From Mycobacterium lentiflavum (GTDB lineage: Bacteria > Actinomycetota > Actinomycetes > Mycobacteriales > Mycobacteriaceae): a stretch of 64,000 nucleotides of DNA. The stretch lies in assembly GCF_022374895.2 (NCBI RefSeq), contig NZ_CP092423.2:868001-932000 (forward strand). The letters are read 5' to 3'. How positions within the stretch are numbered: the stretch's first letter is position 1; the number at the start of each line of letters is the position of its first letter. Positions 45,582 to 55,800 of the stretch are shown here, in pieces. The position numbers and the translations under genes were made by a program. The notes below the pieces were generated by a model, which made no database searches, was not told the DNA's origin, and saw nothing but the letters and a program-made list of their open reading frames with translations.

Positions 45582-46463
45582 CTACTTTTCCAGCGTGAAC
45601 TGGTTGCAATCGATATAGCCCATGCGGAACGCCCTGGCGCAGCCGGTCAGGAATTTGATGTACCGCTCGTAGACCTCTTCGGATTGGATCTCGACGGCCT
45701 GGGCTTTGTGGTCCTCCAGAGCCTGGGCCCACAGGTCGAGGGTTGTTGCGAAGTCGGACTGCAACGACTGGCGGCGGGTGACGCCGAAACCCACCTTCGC
45801 GGAGTGCTCTTCCACCTTCTCGATGGACGGCAGCCGGCCCCCCGGGAAGATGTCGTTCAGGATGAACCGGATGAACTTCGCCATCTCGATGGTCACCGGG
45901 ATGCCGCGCTCCGTCATCTGCTTGGGATGCAACGCGGTGATTGCGTGCAGCAGCATCACGCCGTCCGATGGCATGGCGTTGTGAGCGAACCTGAAGAAGT
46001 CGTCGTAGCGTTCGAAGCCGAAGTGCTCGAGCGCCTCGATGATGACGATCCGGTCGACCGGTTCGGTGAACTCCGCCCAGTCGGTCAGCAGTGCCCGGTG
46101 GGTGCGGTCGGAGTCGATCGTGTCGAGCACCTCCTGGCAGTAGGAGTGCTGATTTCGAGACAGGGTCAACCCGACCACATTGACGTCGTACTTCTCCACG
46201 GCGCGCTTCATCACCGAACCCCAGCCGCAACCGATGTCGAGCAGGGTCATCCCCGGCTCCAGTCCCAGCTTGTCCAGCGTCATATCCAGCTTCGCGACCT
46301 GCGCCTCCTGCAGCGACATGCCTTCGCTGGGGAAGTATGCGCAGCTGTAGGTGCGAGTCGGGTCCTGGAACAGCGCGAAGAATTCGTTGGAGAGGTCGTA
46401 GTGCGCTCGAACGTCGGCCTCGTTGGATCGCATCCGTGTGGCGCTAGCCGAACTTTTAGACAT
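45582..46463 (-). CDS. mmaA3: Methoxymycolic acid synthase MmaA3
   Basis: 293 residues from the ATG at 46463 (GGGGGGATAT upstream), equal to M. tuberculosis MmaA3. Motif [33 protein letters not shown] and the C-terminal CNQFTLEK are typical. It O-methylates hydroxymycolate to give methoxymycolate. The intact frame suggests methoxymycolates can be made. Gene gap to mmaA4 is about 145 bp. Confidence 0.93.
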   Translation of the reverse strand: MSKSSASATRMRSNEADVRAHYDLSNEFFALFQDPTRTYSCAYFPSEGMSLQEAQVAKLDMTLDKLGLEPGMTLLDIGCGWGSVMKRAVEKYDVNVVGLTLSRNQHSYCQEVLDTIDSDRTHRALLTDWAEFTEPVDRIVIIEALEHFGFERYDDFFRFAHNAMPSDGVMLLHAITALHPKQMTERGIPVTIEMAKFIRFILNDIFPGGRLPSIEKVEEHSAKVGFGVTRRQSLQSDFATTLDLWAQALEDHKAQAVEIQSEEVYERYIKFLTGCARAFRMGYIDCNQFTLEK

Positions 46464-46608
46464 ATATCCCCCCGGTGGCATGGCGTCCCGGCGGGGAGGC
46501 CATCTGGGGGACCCTACACCTGGCCGGACGCGGCTATCGGATTTGAGCCGCGATGCCACCAGGTTTCTCGATGGCCGACCCGCCACCCGTCCGGGTGCGC
46601 GCGCGACG

Positions 46609-47472
46609 CTACTTCTCCAGGGTGAATTGGTTGACGTCGATGTAGCCGACCCGGAACGCGTTGGCGCAGCCGGTCAGGTATTTCATGTATCGCTCGTAGA
46701 CCTCTTCGGACTGGATCTCGATGGCCTCGTCCTTGTGCGCTTCCAGCGCCGCCGCCCACAGATCGAGGGTCCTGGCGTAGTGCGGCTGCAGCGATTGGCG
46801 CCGGGTCAACCGGAAACCGTGCTTCGACGAGTGGTCCTCGACCTTCTCGATGGACGGTAGCCGCCCGCCCGGGAAGATCTCGGTGACGATGAACTTGATG
46901 AAGCGGGCCATCTCGAACGTCAGCGGGATGCCGCGTTCGACGATCTGCGGCCCGGTCAATCCGGTGATCGTGTGCAGCAGCATCACGCCGTCATCGGGCA
47001 GCACGTTGTAAGCCATCGTGAAGAAGTCGTCGTAGCGATCATGGCCGAAGTGCTCGAACGCGCCGATCGACACGATGCGGTCGACGGGCTCGTCGAACTG
47101 CTCCCAGCCGGCCAGCAGCACCTGCTTGCTCCGGGGGTTGTCCATTTCGTCGAACGACTTCTGCACGTGCGCGGCCTGGTTCTTCGACAACGTCAGGCCG
47201 ACGACGTTCACGTCGTACTTCTCGACCGCGCGGCGCATGGTGGCACCCCAGCCGCAGCCGACGTCGAGCAGCGTCATGCCCGGTTGCAGGCCGAGCTTGC
47301 CCAGCGCCAGGTCGATCTTGGCGAGCTGCGCTTCCTCCAGCGTCATGTCGTCGCGCTCGAAGTACGCGCAACTGTAGGTCTGGCTGGGGTCCAGGAACAG
47401 CCGGAAGAAGTCGTCGGACAGGTCGTAGTGCGCCTGCACATCGGCGAAGTGCGGTGTCAGTTTCCGAGCCAT
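46609..47472 (-). CDS. Cyclopropane mycolic acid synthase, MmaA2-like (copy A)
   Basis: 287 residues, the same length as MmaA2. Start [47 protein letters not shown], motif [38 protein letters not shown], and TITGLTGPQIVERGIPLTFEMARFIKF. MmaA2 makes the distal cyclopropane of alpha-mycolates. It is very similar to the next gene and also to CmaA1, so which one is the true mmaA2 counterpart is not decided. Ribosome site AGGAAGG. Confidence 0.9.
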   Translation of the reverse strand: MARKLTPHFADVQAHYDLSDDFFRLFLDPSQTYSCAYFERDDMTLEEAQLAKIDLALGKLGLQPGMTLLDVGCGWGATMRRAVEKYDVNVVGLTLSKNQAAHVQKSFDEMDNPRSKQVLLAGWEQFDEPVDRIVSIGAFEHFGHDRYDDFFTMAYNVLPDDGVMLLHTITGLTGPQIVERGIPLTFEMARFIKFIVTEIFPGGRLPSIEKVEDHSSKHGFRLTRRQSLQPHYARTLDLWAAALEAHKDEAIEIQSEEVYERYMKYLTGCANAFRVGYIDVNQFTLEK

Positions 47473-47564
47473 GACCGTTTGCCTTCCTGACGAAAACGCA
47501 CCTAAAGATACCCCGCCCGCGCCCCGGAACCGGCTATTCGGTCCCGGGGGTCAACGCTGCCGGG

Positions 47565-48431
47565 TTACTTTGCCAGCGTGAATTGGTTGACGTCGACGTA
47601 GCCTTGCCGGAATTTGTCGGCGCAACCGGTCAGGTACTTCATATAGCGCTCGTAGACCTCTTCGGACTGGATCTCGATCGCCTCGGTTTTGCGCGCTTCC
47701 AGCGCCGCTGCCCACAGATCGAGGGTCTTGGCGTAGTGCGGCTGCAGCGATTGGCGGCGAGTCAGCGTGAAACCGGCGTCACTCGAATGTTCTTCCACCA
47801 TAGGGATTTTCGGCAATCGGCCGCCGGGGAAGATCTCCCGCTGAATGAATATGATGAAGCGCAGCAGGTCGATGGAGATGGGTAAGCCCAGGTCGATGAT
47901 TTCCTGCTTCGTGAAGTCGGTGATGGTGTGCAATAGCATCACGCCGTCGCCCGGCAACACGTGGTAGGCCATCTTGAAGAAGTCGCTGTAGCGGTCGTGG
48001 CCGAAGTGCTCGAACGCGCCGATCGATACGATGCGGTCGACGGGTTCGTCGAACTCTTCCCAGCCGGCCAGCTGCACGCGCTTGCTCCGGGGGTTGTTGT
48101 CCATTTCGTCGAACGACTTCTGCACGTGCGCGGCCTGGTTCTTGGACAGCGTCAACCCGATCACGTTCACGTCGTACTTCTCGACCGCGCGGCGCATCGT
48201 GGCACCCCAGCCGCAGCCGACGTCGAGCAACGTCATGCCGGGCCGAAGGCCCAGCTTGCCCAGCGATAAATCGATCTTGGCGATTTGGGCTTCTTCGAGC
48301 GTCATGTCGTCGCGCTCGAAGTACGCGCAGCTGTAGGTCTGGCTTGGATCCAGGAACAGCCGGTAAAAGTCGTCGGACAGGTCGTAGTGCGCCTGTACGT
48401 CGTCGAAGTGTGGTTCCAGTTTTTGCGCCAT
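47565..48431 (-). CDS. Cyclopropane mycolic acid synthase, MmaA2-like (copy B)
   Basis: 288 residues from the ATG at 48431 with GGGAGGGCG upstream. Nearly the same N-terminal and SAM-binding half as copy A, with one extra Asn (DNNPRSK). The substrate-facing part differs more ([43 protein letters not shown]). This divergence after a shared N-terminal half suggests duplication followed by specialisation or gene conversion. Likely a cyclopropanase of another double-bond position. Confidence 0.9.
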   Translation of the reverse strand: MAQKLEPHFDDVQAHYDLSDDFYRLFLDPSQTYSCAYFERDDMTLEEAQIAKIDLSLGKLGLRPGMTLLDVGCGWGATMRRAVEKYDVNVIGLTLSKNQAAHVQKSFDEMDNNPRSKRVQLAGWEEFDEPVDRIVSIGAFEHFGHDRYSDFFKMAYHVLPGDGVMLLHTITDFTKQEIIDLGLPISIDLLRFIIFIQREIFPGGRLPKIPMVEEHSSDAGFTLTRRQSLQPHYAKTLDLWAAALEARKTEAIEIQSEEVYERYMKYLTGCADKFRQGYVDVNQFTLAK

Positions 48432-48572
48432 AGCGTTGCGCCCTCCCCCGCGAAAACGCGTCGAACATCCCCCGAGCCCGAGTGGGCAAAATTTTATTAC
48501 TCCGCATCTGCCCACATTGACGAACGGCGAAACCTCGCAGTTCAACCCGACTGTCATGTCGGGCGTGTCGCG

Positions 48573-49460
<888 letters not shown>

Positions 49461-49551
49461 TCAACTCTGTGAGATCTCGTGAACTCTGTGAGATCTCATG
49501 CGAAAGTTGCGACGAACAAGATACAGCCTAAGCCGCCTGCTCGACTCTGGC

Positions 49552-50481
49552 TCAGCTGGCCTCGGCGAAGTTGCCCGTCAAAACACCGATCACCGGATCC
49601 CACAGCTGCTGTGGCAGATCATGGCCCATTCCGTCGAATAACACCAATCGGGCGCCGCTTATTGCGCGTGCGATCGCACGTCCTCCGAAAGGCCGCATCA
49701 GTTTGTCGGACCGACCGTGGATGACAACCGTCGGTGCCGTGATGCGCCGATCGTGGTGCAGCAGGCTCCCGCTGCCCAGGATTGCGCTGAACTGCCCGGC
49801 GATGCCCTGCGGGTAGTAATTGCGGTCGTATCCCTCGGCGGCCTCCGCGCGGACCTGCTCGTCTGGAATGCGGTAACCCGGACTGCCGATGATCCTGCTC
49901 ACCCGGACCGCATTGTCGAGGATCACGTCGCGGGGCGAGCTTGGCGGCGGACCTTTGATCAATGCCAGCAATGCGCGCGGTGCGGGCGGGGGCAGGAACG
50001 CCGAATTGTTGCTCGAAAAGAGGACCCCGAGAGTCCTTGTGCGATGAGCGAATTTCGCGGCGAAAACCTGGGCGATCATCCCGCCCATCGATGCTCCGAC
50101 GACGTGGGCCGCCTCGATGTCCAGATGGTCCAGCACCGCCGCGGCGTCGTCGGCCATGTCCTCCAGGGTGTACGTCGCCTTGCTGCGCAGACCGACCCAG
50201 GAGCGGCCCAATCGCGTGATCAGCGACTGGCCGACGCTACGCCGCTCGGTCTTGCCGGACAGCCCGACATCCCGGTTGTCGTAACGGATTACCCGCAGGC
50301 CGTGGCCGACCAGCCGCTCGCAGAACTCGGTGCGCCACAGCAGCAGCTGGGCGCCGAGGCCCATGATCAGCAGCACGGGCGGGTCCTCGGGATCGCCCAT
50401 GTCCTCGTAGTAGAGCTTCAAGTCGCTCTCGGGATTGCTCGGGGCGGGTCCGGCACTCGCGTAGCCACTGCGGATTTCCAC
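49552..50481 (-). CDS. lipG: Alpha/beta-hydrolase (LipG-like esterase)
   Basis: 309 residues from a GTG at 50481 that overlaps the previous gene's stop by 1 bp; GGAGG lies upstream. Nucleophile elbow GASMGG (Gly-x-Ser-x-Gly), early strand VLLIMGLGAQLLLW, Arg-Tyr-Asp-Asn-Arg after it, and C-terminal acid/His regions VVIHGRSDKLM and FDGMGHDLP complete the triad. LipG is a cell-wall-associated esterase or phospholipase in M. tuberculosis (Rv0646c). Linked to the mycolate genes. Confidence 0.93.
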   Translation of the reverse strand: MEIRSGYASAGPAPSNPESDLKLYYEDMGDPEDPPVLLIMGLGAQLLLWRTEFCERLVGHGLRVIRYDNRDVGLSGKTERRSVGQSLITRLGRSWVGLRSKATYTLEDMADDAAAVLDHLDIEAAHVVGASMGGMIAQVFAAKFAHRTRTLGVLFSSNNSAFLPPPAPRALLALIKGPPPSSPRDVILDNAVRVSRIIGSPGYRIPDEQVRAEAAEGYDRNYYPQGIAGQFSAILGSGSLLHHDRRITAPTVVIHGRSDKLMRPFGGRAIARAISGARLVLFDGMGHDLPQQLWDPVIGVLTGNFAEAS

Positions 50482-51827
50482 TAGGCCTCCAGGTCGCTGT
50501 CGTGCTCGCGGCTGACCTCGACCATGAAGTTGGCGAAGTACCCCGTCAGCTGCGGGTCGGACATCATCTGCCACTTCGGCGCGAGCAGCTTCATGTACCG
50601 CTCGACGTAGAGGAACTGCTTGCCGATCAACACCAACTCGCGGGGCAGCTTGACGTCGTAGGCATCGGCCAGCGTGGACAGCTGCTTCCCGATGTCGGCG
50701 TAGGACATGTCGCCCAGCGTCGACATGGTCAGCGGGGTGGCGAATTTCTCCAGATCCCTGGCGGCCTCGGCTTCGGGCTTCACGGTGCCGACGGCACCCA
50801 TCAGCACGACGATCTTGCCGGCCGCGGCGTGGTCCTTCGTCACCAGCAACGCGTACACCAACTCGCGCAGCAACCAACGGGTGCGCGGGTCGATGCGGCC
50901 CATGATGCCGAAGTCGAAGAACACGATGCGGCCCTGGTCATCGACGTACAGGTTGCCCGCGTGCAGGTCGCCGTGGAACAGCCCGTGCCGCAGCCCGCCT
51001 TCGAAAAGCGAGAACAGCAGCGCCTTCACCAGTTCGACGCCGTCGAACCCGGCCTTGCGGATGGCGGCGACGTCATCGATGCGGATGCCCTGCACCCGCT
51101 CCATCGTCAGCACCCGGTCGCTGGTGAAGTCCCAGTGCACAGTCGGCACCCGGATGTTGCGGCCCAGCGGCGATACGTGCAGATGCGAGACCCAAGCCTC
51201 CATCGACTGCGCCTCGAGACGAAAGTTCAGCTCCTCGGCCAGGTTGGCGGAGAAGTCGGCGACCACGTCTTGCGCTGACAGCCGGCGGCCCAGCTTGGCC
51301 AGCTCGACGGCCTGGGCGAAGCGTTTCAGGATCTGCAGGTCGGCGGCGACCCGGCGGCGGATGCCCGGGCGCTGGATCTTGACCACGACCTCCTCGCCGG
51401 TGTGCAGCGTGGCGTAGTGCACCTGCGCGATGGATGCCGAGGCGAACGGCGTCTCATCCCACTTGGCGAACAGGTCGGCCGGGTCGGCGCCGAGCTCCTC
51501 GACGAACAGCTTGTGCACCTGTTCGGAGTCGGCCGGCGGGACCCGGTCCAGCAGGCCGCGGAATTCGCGGGACAGCGACTCGCCGAACGCACCCGGGCTG
51601 GACGCGATGATCTGGCCGAACTTCACATACGTCGGACCCAGGTCGGCGAAGGTCTGGGGGAGCTGCTTGATCACCTTCTGCTGCCACGGGCCCCGGCCCG
51701 GCAGCTTGGTGACGACGCGAGCGGCGGAACGAGTGACCTGCCAACCGGTGACCGCCACGCGGGCCGCTTCGATCGGCAACGGCACCCGGTCGAGCTTGGC
51801 CACGTCTCGGTGTTTGGTAGAGCTCAT
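50481..51827 (-). CDS. ABC1/UbiB-family atypical kinase
   Basis: 448 residues from the ATG at 51827; a GTG at 51869 would add 14. Signature motifs of the ABC1/ADCK family: TYVKFGQIIAS (the KxGQ motif), SASIAQVHYATL (Ala-rich loop), nucleotide-binding VVVKIQRPG, catalytic loop HGDLHAGNLYVD and FFDFGIMG (DFG). Some members act in quinone or lipid biosynthesis. Matches Rv0647c by position. No membrane helix obvious. Confidence 0.92.
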   Translation of the reverse strand: MSSTKHRDVAKLDRVPLPIEAARVAVTGWQVTRSAARVVTKLPGRGPWQQKVIKQLPQTFADLGPTYVKFGQIIASSPGAFGESLSREFRGLLDRVPPADSEQVHKLFVEELGADPADLFAKWDETPFASASIAQVHYATLHTGEEVVVKIQRPGIRRRVAADLQILKRFAQAVELAKLGRRLSAQDVVADFSANLAEELNFRLEAQSMEAWVSHLHVSPLGRNIRVPTVHWDFTSDRVLTMERVQGIRIDDVAAIRKAGFDGVELVKALLFSLFEGGLRHGLFHGDLHAGNLYVDDQGRIVFFDFGIMGRIDPRTRWLLRELVYALLVTKDHAAAGKIVVLMGAVGTVKPEAEAARDLEKFATPLTMSTLGDMSYADIGKQLSTLADAYDVKLPRELVLIGKQFLYVERYMKLLAPKWQMMSDPQLTGYFANFMVEVSREHDSDLEA

Positions 51828-51888
51828 CCCAGCAGTCTGCCAAACCAGCGCTGTCAAGACCCAATTCACTCTCCGGTGAGCAGGCCTT

Positions 51889-52485
51889 TTACCGATCCGG
51901 CCCAGTGCTCCAGGGTGTCACCCAACCCTCGATCTCCCAGCCTTCCAGCCCGGCGATCAGGTCGTACATCGTGGCTCCGTCGATGGTCTCCCGAACGATG
52001 TCGGCGTGCCCCGCATGCCGGGCCAACTCGTTGATGACGTGCAGGATCACCCACCGCACCGACCAGGCATCCAGGTCCTTGGGAAACCACGGAACATCGT
52101 GTGGCACCGGCACCGCAGCGTCGAGGTCGGCGGTTTCCACCAGCCGCAGCGACTCCGCGTTCTGTTCCGCGAACTCCCGCAGCAGCCCGTCCAGCGTCTC
52201 GTCGGGCCGCATCACGTGCTGGTCCGCGAACTCCTTTGCGTCGAACGGCCGGGGATCCTTCGGTGCTGCGTGCGGCGCGGCCGCAATGCGTGCCATCCAG
52301 CTGCGTTGCATCCGTGTCACGTGCTTGACCAGCCCGCCGACCGACAGCGCACTGGCCGACGGTGCCGACCGGGCCTGCTCGTCGGTGAGGCCGTAGGACA
52401 CCGCGAAGTAGGAGCTTTGGTGAAACGCCAGGTATTCGCGCAGGGCGCTGCGCTCGTCGGTCACCGGCGGGGCGAGGGCTGGCAT
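51889..52485 (-). CDS. DinB-like (DUF664) protein
   Basis: 198 residues from the ATG at 52485 with AGGAGG upstream. DinB-fold four-helix bundle of the DUF664 type: LALREYLAFHQ-like start, LVKHVTRMQRSWM and ILHVINELARHAGHADIVRETIDG with the histidine metal ligands. Related proteins are mycothiol-dependent transferases or bind metal; activity not known. Lies upstream of the UbiB-like gene in the same direction. Confidence 0.85.
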   Translation of the reverse strand: MPALAPPVTDERSALREYLAFHQSSYFAVSYGLTDEQARSAPSASALSVGGLVKHVTRMQRSWMARIAAAPHAAPKDPRPFDAKEFADQHVMRPDETLDGLLREFAEQNAESLRLVETADLDAAVPVPHDVPWFPKDLDAWSVRWVILHVINELARHAGHADIVRETIDGATMYDLIAGLEGWEIEGWVTPWSTGPDR

Positions 52486-52487
52486 GA

Positions 52488-52775
52488 TCAATCCTCCTGG
52501 TTGACGGTTTGGCGATGCGCGTAAAGGTCGCGCAGGCAGGCGATCTCGGCACCATGGTGGATCGCTTCGCGATTGATGTGCAAGACCAGCTCGGACAGTG
52601 GGTAATCGGCGTACGGCCCCTCGGCCGAGCCGCAGCGCCGTGTCAGGTCGGCGGCCGACAGCGAGCGCACCCCGGTGATCCACCCGTCGTCGGTGAGGCC
52701 GTCCAGGCGCGGGCGGAGCTGCTCGCGCCAATGCCAATCCAGCTGATCGGCCAGTTGTGTGGTCAGGTCCGTCAC
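52488..52775 (-). CDS. Shortened DinB-family protein
   Basis: 95 residues from a GTG at 52775 (an in-frame GTG or ATG further upstream cannot be excluded). The start TDLTTQLADQLDWHWREQLRPRLDGLTDDGW and the end DYPLSELVLHINREAIHHGAEIACLRDLYAHR match the two ends of a DinB-type protein of about 160-200 residues, but the middle is short. Either a compact member or an internally deleted copy. Its stop is next to the ATG of the DUF664 gene. Confidence 0.6.
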   Translation of the reverse strand: MTDLTTQLADQLDWHWREQLRPRLDGLTDDGWITGVRSLSAADLTRRCGSAEGPYADYPLSELVLHINREAIHHGAEIACLRDLYAHRQTVNQED

Positions 52776-52835
52776 CCTGCCCAGCTTTGCAGCAAGGGGT
52801 GACAAGTCTGTAGTCGAGCAACGTAAGGTGCGGGC

Positions 52836-55800
52836 ATGCAGCTGATTTCGGCGCGCTCGACCGAACTGTTCGTTGGGCCGCAGAACACGCCGCTACAGCT
52901 GGCCCGTGTCGCCGTCGAGGGGGTGACCGAGTCGATCCCGCTACGCATCGACGGCGACGGTCTGCACGGTGAGGCGATCGCCGAGGCAGGCGACGAGGAC
53001 GTCGAGATTGCGGTGACCGTGCAGCGCCCGATCGTCGGTGAGCGGCGACCCGCCCGGGTGCACGCCGGCGACCACAGTGTTCAGTTCGAGTTCACCGTGG
53101 CCGAGCCGGGCTGGACGATGTTCATGGTCAGCCATTTCCATTACGACCCGGTGTGGTGGAACACCCAAGGCGCCTACACCAGTGAATGGCGAGAAGACCC
53201 GCCGGGCAAAGGTCGGCAGACCAACGGTTTCGAATTGGTGCACGCGCATCTGGAAATGGCCCGCCGCGAGCCCGAATACAAATTCGTGCTGGCCGAGGTG
53301 GACTACCTCAAGCCGTACTGGGACACCCACCCCGAGGACCGCGCCGACCTGCGCCGCTTCATCAACGAAGGCCGGGTCGAGATCATGGGCGGCACTTACA
53401 ACGAACCCAACACCAACCTCACCAGCCCGGAGACGACGATCCGAAACCTGGTGCACGGCATTGGTTTTCAACGCGATGTGTTGGGTGCCCATCCGGCCAC
53501 GGCATGGCAGCTCGACGTGTTCGGCCACGACCCGCAGTTCCCCGGGATGGCCGCCGATGCCGGGCTGACGTCGAGTTCGTGGGCCCGCGGACCACACCAC
53601 CAGTGGGGACCGACCCACTCCGGCGGTGTCGAGGGCATGCAGTTCTGCAGCGAGTTCGAATGGATTTCGCCCTCCGGGCGCGGCCTGCTCACGCACTACA
53701 TGCCGGCGCACTACGGGGCGGGCTGGGGGATGGATTCCTCGGCGTCACTGGTCGAGGCGCAAGACGCCACGTATGCGGTGTTCGAACAGCTCAAGAGGGT
53801 TGCGCTGACCCGCAACGTGCTGTTGCCGGTGGGCACCGACTACACCCCGCCGAACAAGTGGGTCACCGAAATCCACCGCGACTGGGCCGCGCGCTACACG
53901 TGGCCGCGATTCGTGTGCGGCCTGCCGAAGGAGTTCTTCGCCGCGGTGCGCGCCGAGCTGGACGAGCGAGGGTCGGCACCGTCCCCGCAGACGCGCGACA
54001 TGAACCCGATCTACACCGGCAAGGACGTCTCCTACATCGACACGAAACAGGCCAACCGCGCTGCCGAAAACGCGGTGTTGGATGCCGAGCGCTACGCGGT
54101 GTTCGCCGCGCTGATGACCGGCGCCGACTACCCGCAGGCCGCACTGGCCAAGGCGTGGGTGCAGCTGGCCTACGGTGCGCACCACGACGCGATCACCGGC
54201 TCGGAATCCGACCAGGTCTACCTCGATCTGCTGACCGGTTGGCGCGACGCGTGGGAACTGGGTCGCGCGGCCCGCGACAACTCCCTGGCGCTGCTGTCGG
54301 GCGCCTTGAGTTCTCAGGCCGGTGACATGGTCGTCTGGAATTCGCTGACGCATCGGCGCACCGACATCGTCACCGCACGGGTCGATCCGCCGCTGCCCGC
54401 GGGGGCGCGGGTGCGCGACACCGACGGTGCCGAGCTGCCCGCAATGGTCGAGCATGACGGACGGTCGGTCACCTGGCTGGCTCGTGACGTCCCGTCGCTG
54501 GGCTGGCGGGCTTACCGGCTGGTTCCCGCCCAGGACGCGACCGGATGGGAGTCGGTGCCCGGACACGAGATCGAAAACGAGCACTACCGGTTGGCGGTGG
54601 ACCCGGCCCGCGGCGGGGCGGTGGTGTCGTTGGTTCAGGACGGCCGCGAGCTGATCGCGGACGGGCGGGTGGGCAACGAGCTCGCCGTCTACGACGAATA
54701 CCCGGCCCACCCGACTCAGGGCGAGGGACCTTGGCATCTGCTGCCCAAGGGGCCGGTGGTGGGCTCGTCGGAATCGCCGGCGCAGGTGCAGGCTTATCGC
54801 GGACCGCTCGGTGAGCGGATCGTCGTGCATGGCCGGATTGGCGAATTGCTCTGCTATACACAGACATTGACGCTGTGGAACGGCGTGCCCCGGGTGGATT
54901 GCCGCACCACGATCGACGACTTCACCGGTGCGGATCGGCTGCTGCGGCTGCGCTGGCCGTGTCCGGTGCCGGGCGCCATGCCGGTCAGCGAGGTGGGTGA
55001 CGCCGTCGTCGGCCGCGGTTTCGCGTTGCTGCACGACGGACCTCGCTCGGTGGACACCGAGCACCTGCCGTGGACGTTGGACAACCCGGCCTACAGCTGG
55101 TTCGGTCTGTCGTCGGCTGCGCGGGTTAGGCTGGGAAACAAGGGTATTCGCGCGCTATCCGTAGCCGAGGTGGTGTCGCCGTCGGAAGCGTCCTCCGGAC
55201 CGCTGGCGCGCGAGCTGATGGTCGCTCTGGTACGCGCCGGCGTAACGGCCACCTGCAGCGGCGCCGACCGGCCGCGCTACGGCAACCTGGCGGTCGACTC
55301 CAACCTGCCCGACGTCCGCATTGCGCTGGGCGGCCCTGACCGCAACGCCTTCACCAAAGCGGTACTCGCCGAAGCCGATCCGGAGTACGTCGAGGAATTC
55401 GAACGGCAGCTGTCGAAGCGGGGCCGGGCCAGGGTGTGGGTGCCCGCGGCGACGACATTGGCGGCGGCCTGGGTGCCCGGAGCCGACCTGAGCGGGGTGC
55501 GCGCGTTGCCCGTGCTGGTGATCGACGGCACCGACGAGAAGCGCCTCAACGCCGAAATAGCCTCGGTGACAGACGATCTCGATGACGCCGAGATCGTCGT
55601 CATACAGCGCGCCGGGTCGGGCGCAGAACCCTTCGAATCCCGCACGGTCGCGTTGCTCAACCGCGGCGTGCCGAGCTTCGCCGTCGAGAGCGACGGCACG
55701 CTGCACACCGCGCTGCTGCGGTCCTGCACCGGCTGGCCGTCCGGCACCTGGATCGACGAACCGCGGCGCACCGCGCCCGACGGGTCGAACTTCCAACTGC

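Noticed and set aside
46609..48431. Repeated DNA between two mmaA copies as a mobile element
   Set aside because: The similarity is explained by paralogous coding sequence; no terminal repeats or transposase.
53745..55064. 439-codon minus-strand frame inside the GH38 gene
   Set aside because: Antisense to a well-supported catalytic region; no ribosome site or motif.
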